NCBI GenBank assembly: GCA_002336845.1 | Contig: DDEX01000040.1 | Span: forward strand, 50,536 to 77,378 | Source of the DNA: Rhodobacteraceae bacterium UBA1943 | GTDB lineage: Bacteria > Pseudomonadota > Alphaproteobacteria > Rhodobacterales > Rhodobacteraceae | DNA: 26,843 bases | Direction of reading: 5' to 3' | Shown: piece after piece, positions 21,775 through 26,843 of the stretch | How the letters are laid out: the number at the start of each line of letters is the position of its first letter | How positions within the stretch are numbered: the first letter of the stretch is position 1 | Translations under genes and position numbers: made by a program | The notes under the pieces: generated by a model | What the model was told of the DNA's origin: nothing | What the model saw: only the letters and a program-made list of their open reading frames with translations | Databases searched by the model: none

Positions 21775-22056
21775 ATGACAAAGTTGAAAAGCAAGCGCGT
21801 TCTGGTGATCGGAGGCAGTTCCGGCATCGAGATGGCCGTGGCCGCCGCGGCTCTGGCCGAGGGCGCGGATGTCACCATTGCCGGGCGGACGGCAGAACGG
21901 CTGGCCCGGGCATCCGGCGTGCTTGGCAATGTCCGGGCCGTGCAACTGGATACGGCGGATGCTGACGGCCTTGCCGCGTTCTTCGAGACCGAGGAGGCGT
22001 TCGACCACATCCTTGTCTCGGCCGCGCAGACGCCCACGGGGCCCGCGCCATGTTGA
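21775..22056 (+). pseudogene. Short-chain dehydrogenase, truncated after 93 codons
   Basis: GGAGG precedes the ATG by 5 bp, and the N-terminal Rossmann part is present: VLVIGGSSGIEMAVAAAALAEGADVTIAGR (about 8-37) and the dinucleotide-fold strand FDHILVSAA (about 76-84). Family members have about 240 residues; the N-S-YxxxK active-site region is missing. Homology stops near 22048 and the sequence then leads into an IS21-type remnant. The gene was probably the third member of the HxlR-controlled operon and is no longer functional. Confidence 0.85.
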
Positions 22057-22113
22057 CCGAAGGGGCCGCAGCATGAGCATGGATTTGATTGCCCGCCTCA
22101 AAACGCAGGACAC

Positions 22114-22332
22114 CTGCCATTCGCGCAGTCCGGCGGCCAGCTACTGTTCCATCTGATCAGCAAGCTCTATGAGCAGACTTCCGTCATCGTCACCACCAAC
22201 CTCGCATTCGGGGAGTGGCCGACCGTCTTCGGGGACGCAAAGATGACCACCGCGCTGCTCGACCGGCTCACCCACCACTGCGACATCGTCGAGACCGGCA
22301 ACGACAGCTGGCGCATCAAAACCCGAGCCTGA
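22114..22332 (+). pseudogene. istB: istB C-terminal fragment (IS21 helper ATPase)
   Basis: The frame reads LPFAQSGGQLLFHLISKLYE, then SVIVTTNLAFGEWP, VFGDAKMTTALLDRLTHHCD and IVETGNDSWR, the well-conserved C-terminal third of IstB, the AAA+ helper of IS21 transposition. The upstream two thirds with the Walker motifs are missing and no start codon is in frame, so it is not expressed as a working protein. Confidence 0.9.
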
Positions 22333-22414
22333 ACACCCTCCAAAACGCAGGCCCGCGTCGGCTGCGCCAGCTGGAAAGCTACGCCGCCACGGGCCTGCTC
22401 ACCCGCGCGCCAAA

Positions 22415-22465
22415 GGGGTCACTTTTGGACGCCGATCAGGGGGCCCGTTTGGATGCCGATTGACA
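22415..22465 (+). repeat. IS21-type terminal repeats
   Basis: Two near-identical 22-bp units separated by 2 bp, followed by TGACA. Multiple terminal repeats of this length are the transposase binding sites of IS21-family ends. Confidence 0.75.
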
Positions 22466-22580
22466 TCGAACTCGCACAACGCGGTCATGCAATCGCGCAC
22501 GAAAGAGTAAATCCCAATCGGGATCACATCGGACAAACCTGCCAAAATTGCACGATTTTCGGAAAGGCCGTGCGAGCCGC

Positions 22581-23522
22581 TTATGTCTGCGGGCTTTGGC
22601 GAACGGACCGACCTCGCTTTGGCACAGATTTCAGATCCTGCCCCCTGATTGCAGTGCGGAACGCCGTTGGCGTCATGTTGCGGGCATTGCGAAAGCGTCG
22701 CGCGAAGTCGGCGGCATCGGAGAAACCGCACTCGGTTGCAATCAGGCCCACGGGGCTGTCGGTCTGTATCAGCATCTGGCACGCCCGGCCAATTCGCAAT
22801 TGCAGCACATAGGCGCTGATCGACATGCGGGCGCTGCGTTTGAAGATCCGTTGCAGTTGGCTCTCGGTCAGATGCACAAGATCACACAACGGGGCCAGTC
22901 GCACCGGTTCATTGTAATGGGCATGCAAATGGTCCAGCACCTTCTGCATCCGCGCCCGGTCGCGCGGCATCTCGCTGACCCTGACCTCTCCGTTGGCCAG
23001 CATCACTCGATCAGTTGATCCCGACAAGGTCGCGAGGATGGACTGGAATGTGATCACCTGATCCACGCCATCCATCTGCCCCAGGTGCAGGATCCGGTCT
23101 CGCTGTTGCGCCGACGTTCGCGCCCCGAAGCGCAATCCACGCCGGGCCTGTGCAAGCAGAGCCGTGACGGGCGAAAGCTCTGGCACCAGACCGATCAGGC
23201 TGGTGATCCAGTCACTGGTGAACCAGCACACAATGGCGCGATGGTCGCCGGCAATCTCGATCAGGCTTTGGGATTGAAACGCATGCGGCAGGTTGGGGGC
23301 GATCAGAACCAGATCCCCGTCGTCGTAAGGCCCGACATGGTCCCCCACAAAGCACAATCCGCGGCTGTTCACCGTGAGGGTCAGCTCGAATTCCGGGTGG
23401 TAATGCCAGTTGAACGGAAACTCTGGCAGGCGGCGGTCGAAGACATGCAGGGACCGGTCCGGCGGGATGGCAACCGTCTCGAAGTAAGGCGAAGATATGT
23501 GCATTGCGTGCCAGTTCAGCAT
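22581..23522 (-). CDS. AraC-family regulator with N-terminal cupin
   Basis: The protein has 313 residues (an ATG six codons inside, at 23504, is an alternative start). The N-terminal cupin has FPFNWHYHPEFELTLTV (about 35-51) and DGDLVLIAPNLPHAF (about 67-81), metal- or sugar-binding type histidines. The C-terminal double helix-turn-helix is in LAPLCDLVHLTESQLQRIFKR and VGLIATECGFSDAADFARRFR (about 215-290). It should sense a small ligand, probably a sugar or polyol, and activate neighbouring genes. It diverges from the GMC oxidoreductase gene (95 bp apart) and is its likely controller. The 3' side runs toward the IS21 remnant. Confidence 0.92.
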   Translation of the reverse strand: MLNWHAMHISSPYFETVAIPPDRSLHVFDRRLPEFPFNWHYHPEFELTLTVNSRGLCFVGDHVGPYDDGDLVLIAPNLPHAFQSQSLIEIAGDHRAIVCWFTSDWITSLIGLVPELSPVTALLAQARRGLRFGARTSAQQRDRILHLGQMDGVDQVITFQSILATLSGSTDRVMLANGEVRVSEMPRDRARMQKVLDHLHAHYNEPVRLAPLCDLVHLTESQLQRIFKRSARMSISAYVLQLRIGRACQMLIQTDSPVGLIATECGFSDAADFARRFRNARNMTPTAFRTAIRGQDLKSVPKRGRSVRQSPQT

Positions 23523-23617
23523 TCAGATGCAGCAATCATACAAGGATACGCGGCAATAGGGAATGGTGTGCGCGGTGAAGGCTTGGCATCTGTTGAGCGG
23601 AAACCCGGGAGGGCGTG

Positions 23618-25129
23618 ATGCAGAGCATAAAAACGGATATCGCGATTGTCGGCTCGGGGGTGGGTGGTTCTGCCGTGGCGCATCAACTCGCAGGCAGCGG
23701 CGCGAAAATCCTGATCCTCGAACGCGGTGACCATCTGCCGAACGAGCCGCAGAACAGCGATGCAGAGGCGGTTTTCGTCCAGTCACGGTACAAGACGACA
23801 GAGGAATGGGTGGACGCGAACGGGGCAGCCTATCGGCCCGGTCAATACTACTATGTCGGCGGGCATACGAAGTTCTACGGCACCGCGATGTTCCGCTTCC
23901 GCGAAAGTGATTTCACGCAGGGGCAGATCGACGGCGCCACATCCCCCGCCTGGCCGGTCAGCTACGCCGATCTTGCGCCATACTACGCCGCAGCCGAACG
24001 CCTGTATGGCGTGCGCGGCGCGGCAGGTGTCGATCCGACCGAGCCGCCCCGCGATGCCTTCCCCCACGCCGCGATCCCGCACGAGCCAGTGATTGCCGCG
24101 CTGTCGGATCGGTTGCGCGCGCAGGGCCTGCACCCATTTGCGATGCCATCGGCAATCGATTATGGCCCCGATGGCACCTGCCGGCGCTGCGGCACCTGCG
24201 ATGCCTTTGCCTGCCGGTTCGACGCCAAGGGTGACGCGGATACGCGCGTGCTCCGCCCACTCCTGACGCATCCAGACGTGCGGCTGGAACGCAACGCGGA
24301 AGTCACGCGGCTGATTGCCGATGGCGAGGGCAAGCGTATCGTCGCCGCAGAGGTGCTCCGGTCCGGGGAGATCCTGCGCGTGGAAGCTCAGGTCTTTGTT
24401 CTCAGCGCTGGGGCGATCAATTCCGCACTGATCCTGCTGCGGTCCGCCTGTGAGGCGGCACCGGACGGAATTGCCAACCGGTCCGACGTTGTGGGCCGAT
24501 ACCTGATGAACCATCACCTGACGGGAATGATGGGGGTGAAGCCCTTCACTACAAACACCACGAAATTCCCCAAAACACTGTCGTCGAACGACTTCTATCA
24601 CGGTTTGCCAGACGATCCTGATGCGCGCGGCAACATCCAGATGCTGGGCAAGATCCAGGGTGCGATGATCCGTGCAACGTATCCCGGAACGCCGCAGTTC
24701 GTGGCCGACTGGTTGGCCCGCCACTCCGTCGACGTGCTGGCGATGGGCGAGGATCTGCCCGACCGCGAGAGCCGCGTGCGTCTTCTGGACGGTGACCGGG
24801 TGCAGGTCGATTACCGCCCCGGCGGGCGGGCCGCCCATGATCGGTTCGTGCGCCATGTCAGGCATGTGCTGCGCCGGGCCGGGTTCCCGGTCGTTCTGCG
24901 TCACAGCTTCGGCATTCAGGCCCCCTCGCACCAATGCGGCACGGTGCGGATGGGCGATGATCCGGCGAGATCGGCGCTCGACGCCATGTGCCGCGCGCAT
25001 GATCATCCGAACCTTTACGTGGTGGACGCGGGGTTCTTTCCCTCTTCCGCCGCGCTGAACCCGGCACTGACCATCGCAGCCCAGGCGTTGCGGGTCGGCG
25101 CGCATATGCGCAACACGCGCGCCATCTGA
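23618..25129 (+). CDS. GMC-family FAD oxidoreductase
   Basis: I choose the ATG at 23618 (503 residues); GGGAGGG lies 4 bp upstream, too close to the GTG at 23615. The FAD-binding motif is GSGVGGSAVAHQLAGSGAK (about 12-30) with the ERG acidic end. The C-terminal domain holds the catalytic His in PSHQCGTVRMG and the Asn in AALNPALTIAA (about 430-490). A tight cysteine cluster CRRCGTCDAFAC (about 187-198) precedes the FAD domain's second half, which some sugar and polyol dehydrogenases of this type carry. It should oxidise an alcohol group on a sugar, polyol or alicyclic acid and pass electrons to the respiratory chain or to a cytochrome. No signal peptide is visible, so it is probably cytoplasmic or associated with a partner. 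Confidence 0.9.
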   Translation: MQSIKTDIAIVGSGVGGSAVAHQLAGSGAKILILERGDHLPNEPQNSDAEAVFVQSRYKTTEEWVDANGAAYRPGQYYYVGGHTKFYGTAMFRFRESDFTQGQIDGATSPAWPVSYADLAPYYAAAERLYGVRGAAGVDPTEPPRDAFPHAAIPHEPVIAALSDRLRAQGLHPFAMPSAIDYGPDGTCRRCGTCDAFACRFDAKGDADTRVLRPLLTHPDVRLERNAEVTRLIADGEGKRIVAAEVLRSGEILRVEAQVFVLSAGAINSALILLRSACEAAPDGIANRSDVVGRYLMNHHLTGMMGVKPFTTNTTKFPKTLSSNDFYHGLPDDPDARGNIQMLGKIQGAMIRATYPGTPQFVADWLARHSVDVLAMGEDLPDRESRVRLLDGDRVQVDYRPGGRAAHDRFVRHVRHVLRRAGFPVVLRHSFGIQAPSHQCGTVRMGDDPARSALDAMCRAHDHPNLYVVDAGFFPSSAALNPALTIAAQALRVGAHMRNTRAI

Positions 25130-25142
25130 AAGGACACGCCCT

Positions 25143-25985
25143 ATGAACTTCCTGCTGCCGCTGACCGGCTCCTTCGCGCAACCCGCAGCCGAAAACCCGA
25201 CCGTCGCGATGATCGAGGCTGCCTACCGTCACCACGGTCTCGATTGGCGCTACATCAACGTCGAGGTTGCACCCGACGATCTGGCGGACGCGGTGCGCGG
25301 CGCGCGGGCGATGGGCTGGCGCGGCTTCAACTGTTCCATTCCGCACAAGGTCGCCGTGATCGACCACCTCGATGGCTTGGGAACATCGGCCGAGATTATA
25401 GGGGCCGTCAATACCATCGTGCGCGACGGCGACCGGCTGATCGGTGAAAACACCGACGGGCGCGGCTTTGTCGCGGCACTGAAATCGGTCGTGGATCCGG
25501 CGGGCAAATCCGTCGTCCTGTTCGGTGCGGGCGGTGCAGCGCGGGCGGTTGCGGTAGAGATGGCGCTGGCCGGCGCCGCGCGGATAACCGTCGTCAATCG
25601 CACCGCTGGGCGGGGACGTGCGGTCGTCGACCTGTTGAACAAACGCACGGACACGCAGGCAAGTTACGCCCCGTGGGACGGCACCTTTGTCGTGCCGGCC
25701 GGCACAGACATCGTGATTCACGCCACGTCCGTCGGTCTGTATCCGGACATCGACGCAATGCCCGACATCGACACCGACAGCCTGACACCGGAGATGGTCG
25801 TCGCCGACGGAATTCACAACCCACCCCTGACACGCCTGCTTCAGGCCGCCAAGGATCGCGGCTGCAAGACGGTTGACGGGCTCGGTATGCTGGTGCAGCA
25901 GGGGGTGATCGGCGTAAAATACTGGACCGGTCTTGACGTTGATCCGCAGGTGATGCGGCAGGCCTTGTTGGACCTCAACATGTAG
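25143..25985 (+). CDS. Shikimate/quinate dehydrogenase family protein (AroE-like)
   Basis: The protein has 280 residues and starts 13 bp after the GMC gene with which it forms an operon. Present are GFNCSIPHKVAVIDHLD with the catalytic Lys (about 60-76), GAVNTIV then GENTDGRGF with the conserved Asn and Asp (about 88-110), the NADP-site GAGGAARAV (about 128-136) and a VNRTAGR block. The N-terminal substrate loop differs from biosynthetic AroE: the usual S-x-S of HSLSP is replaced (AAENPTVAMI). This points to a catabolic or specialised member acting on a different polyol acid rather than the aromatic pathway enzyme. Partner chemistry with the GMC enzyme is inferred. Confidence 0.86.
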   Translation: MNFLLPLTGSFAQPAAENPTVAMIEAAYRHHGLDWRYINVEVAPDDLADAVRGARAMGWRGFNCSIPHKVAVIDHLDGLGTSAEIIGAVNTIVRDGDRLIGENTDGRGFVAALKSVVDPAGKSVVLFGAGGAARAVAVEMALAGAARITVVNRTAGRGRAVVDLLNKRTDTQASYAPWDGTFVVPAGTDIVIHATSVGLYPDIDAMPDIDTDSLTPEMVVADGIHNPPLTRLLQAAKDRGCKTVDGLGMLVQQGVIGVKYWTGLDVDPQVMRQALLDLNM

Positions 25986-26035
25986 AGCCGGGACCGACAA
26001 CCCTTTAAAGCGTCGGACATTTGGCTCTCTTTTTT
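25984..26035 (+). terminator. Intrinsic terminator of the GMC-aroE-like operon
   Basis: An outer stem AGAGCC (25984-25989) / GGCTCT (26023-26028) encloses an inner stem CCGAC (25994-25998) / GTCGG (26012-26016), followed by CTTTTTT (26029-26035). The first stem base pair falls in the stop codon. This is the best rho-independent terminator in the window. Confidence 0.82.
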
Positions 26036-26227
26036 GGCTACAAGACATCGCCCGGCAGAACGGAGATCACGCGCCACCCAAAGGGATATGTCTCAAGTGT
26101 GCTGTTTTGACAGGATTTCTGGCCACAACGCAGTGTCGACCTGCGAACGATAGGAGCCATCACGCGGCGTCGAGGTGTACTTCGTCTTGCGGCCCTTGCG
26201 GGTTGAAAGACGCGTGACGGCCCATAG
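26036..26227. other. Stretch without recognised gene
   Basis: No good start-stop pair with a recognisable product is visible on either strand. A minus-strand frame is open across the region but its composition (Arg/Ser-rich) looks like random reading. It separates the terminator from a gene fragment and may be a scar of rearrangement. Confidence 0.35.
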
Positions 26228-26626
26228 CTACTATTTCTCGAGTTGCAATATCCGCTTGAGCACACCCTGAACCCGTCGCGCGCCAGCCAGGACTCGCTTG
26301 GGATCATCTATGACGATGGCGGGGAGCCGAAGATCGTGCGGCCAGACTTCGTGTTTTTCGGTCAACAAGGCGACGGCACATTCACGGCAGACATCGTTGA
26401 TCCGCACGGCATCCAGTTCGGTGATGCCATCCCAAAGTTGAAGGGCCTTGCCCAGTATGCAGAACGGTTCGGCGACCAGTATCGACGGATAGATGCGGTC
26501 GCGAAGATCGGCGATACATTCAGGGTCCTTGACCTGAAGGAAGCGGCAACGCGTGCAGCAGTCTTGGCTGCCACATCCATCAAGGCGCTATATGAAGGGG
26601 CGCATGCGTCGGACTACTTGGTCTGA
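26228..26626 (+). pseudogene. C-terminal fragment of a restriction/helicase-type protein
   Basis: From about 26264 the frame reads NPSRASQDSLGI, then a VRPDFVFFG block, ADIVDPHGIQFGDAIPKLKGLAQYAERFG (split by other residues), RIDAVAKIGDTFRVLDLKEAA and ALYEG. I recognise this as the end of large DEAD/DEAH helicase proteins of the type III restriction-subunit kind found in defence and mobile regions. Those proteins have many hundreds of residues; here there are 133 codons, no ATG with a ribosome site, and a stop just upstream at 26225. The fragment is probably a remnant of a deleted defence gene. Confidence 0.68.
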
Positions 26627-26689
26627 GCCGTTCTTTTTTCGATTTGAGCGGCGCGCGGCAGGGGTGTGCAATTCCAAAGGTTAAGTGTC

Positions 26690-26843
26690 GGACCGGGCGA
26701 AATATATTATAAAAACATATACTTATACGACATAACCGGAAAGTGTCCGGTTAACAGGTCCGGAGAATATCGGCCCGGAGAGAACGCCCGTGCGCCTTTC
26801 CGGGCGTATGCCGGTTAGAGCCCCACCCGCATAACCCCCGAAA
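26690..26843. promoter_or_regulatory. AT-rich stretch with two hairpins, possible promoter and leader of a gene beyond the window
   Basis: An AT-rich run (26699-26732, with TATTAT and TATACT-like hexamers) is followed by a 7-bp hairpin AACCGGA / TCCGGTT (26734-26752, 5-nt loop) and a second 7-bp hairpin ACGCCCG / CGGGCGT (26784-26807, 10-nt loop). Between them CCGGAGA occurs twice (26759-26765 and 26775-26781, approximate). This looks like a promoter and structured leader, but the downstream gene is outside the window. Confidence 0.35.

Larger units (their letters stand above)
22073..22465 (+). mobile_element. Remnant of an IS21-family insertion sequence (right end)
   Basis: The segment contains the last 72 codons of istB and the right terminus. 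The terminus has two 22-bp repeats (22415-22436 and 22439-22460), each of the form GGGG-x5-TTTGGA-xGCCGAT, and ends CCGATTGACA at 22465, as IS21 ends do (terminal CA). The left end and istA are absent from the window. An ATG at 22073 opens 13 codons (MSMDLIARLKTQD) that could be the istB N-terminus joined by an internal deletion; this part is tentative. Confidence 0.82.

Noticed and set aside
22073..22156. 27-codon plus-strand frame starting MSMDLIARLK as an independent gene
   Set aside because: It changes frame against istB and probably represents the istB start joined by a deletion; not supported as a functional gene.
23783..25105. 440-codon minus-strand frame opposite the GMC gene
   Set aside because: Antisense shadow; the plus strand encodes a full GMC protein.
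1..26843. CRISPR arrays, tRNA or rRNA genes
   Set aside because: No regularly spaced repeats and no tRNA-like cloverleaf or rRNA segment noticed on reading; the prophage target is dusA, not a tRNA gene.

Overview
The window looks like a GC-rich alphaproteobacterial chromosome, most likely Rhodobacterales (Paracoccus/Rhodobacter-like). The grounds are GC-rich codon use, family resemblances and tight ATGA/GTGA gene overlaps. This is a judgement from reading; no search was run. It divides into a prophage (1 to about 15,870) and host accessory DNA (about 15,870 to 26,843).

Prophage. Only the integrase-proximal part is visible. Its left edge (1-881) holds the end of a late operon with small membrane proteins that look like a holin set. 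Next come a Rha-type regulator (minus) and a 50-residue ribbon-helix-helix protein (plus), divergent over a cluster of ATGTTAG repeats, and an AT-richer gene for a small tail-anchored membrane protein. A leftward operon (6065 to 2600) encodes a RecE-like PD-(D/E)XK exonuclease, a RecT annealing protein, several small unknown proteins and an 80-residue protein that I read as an Acb2/Tad1-hairpin (anti-CBASS nucleotide sponge) family member. A CI-like repressor and a Cro-like protein diverge at 6776-6954. The rightward early operon (6955-10938) encodes an SF2 helicase with zinc ribbon, a winged-helix protein, a small protein with an SSB-like acidic tip, an ExoX-like exonuclease and a VRR-NUC nuclease. 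A separate promoter drives an 860-residue primase-helicase. A GH108 endolysin with a C-terminal membrane segment follows, its 3' end overlapping the convergent integrase gene. The integrase abuts dusA, whose 5' end is the attachment site, so the prophage supplies the present start of dusA.

Control. Three 21-bp operators of the form GTTG-N9-CAAC lie inside the -35/-10 spacers of three candidate promoters (repressor, cro, primase), which suggests one regulator switching all three. A different palindrome (GTTGCGAT-N6-ATCGCAAC) sits at the recE-recT promoter.

Host part. After dusA come a convergent Bcr/CflA-type MFS exporter, a TauE/SafE permease and a 2OG-dioxygenase-like protein. A redox module follows: an HxlR regulator divergent from a quinone-oxidoreductase-like gene, an antibiotic-biosynthesis-monooxygenase-like gene and a short-chain dehydrogenase gene cut off after 93 codons. 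The cut lies beside a remnant of an IS21-family element (the last 72 codons of istB plus the right end). Then an AraC regulator diverges from a GMC oxidoreductase and a shikimate-dehydrogenase-like gene, closed by a strong intrinsic terminator. The window ends with the C-terminal remnant of a restriction/helicase-type protein and an AT-rich, hairpin-rich noncoding stretch.
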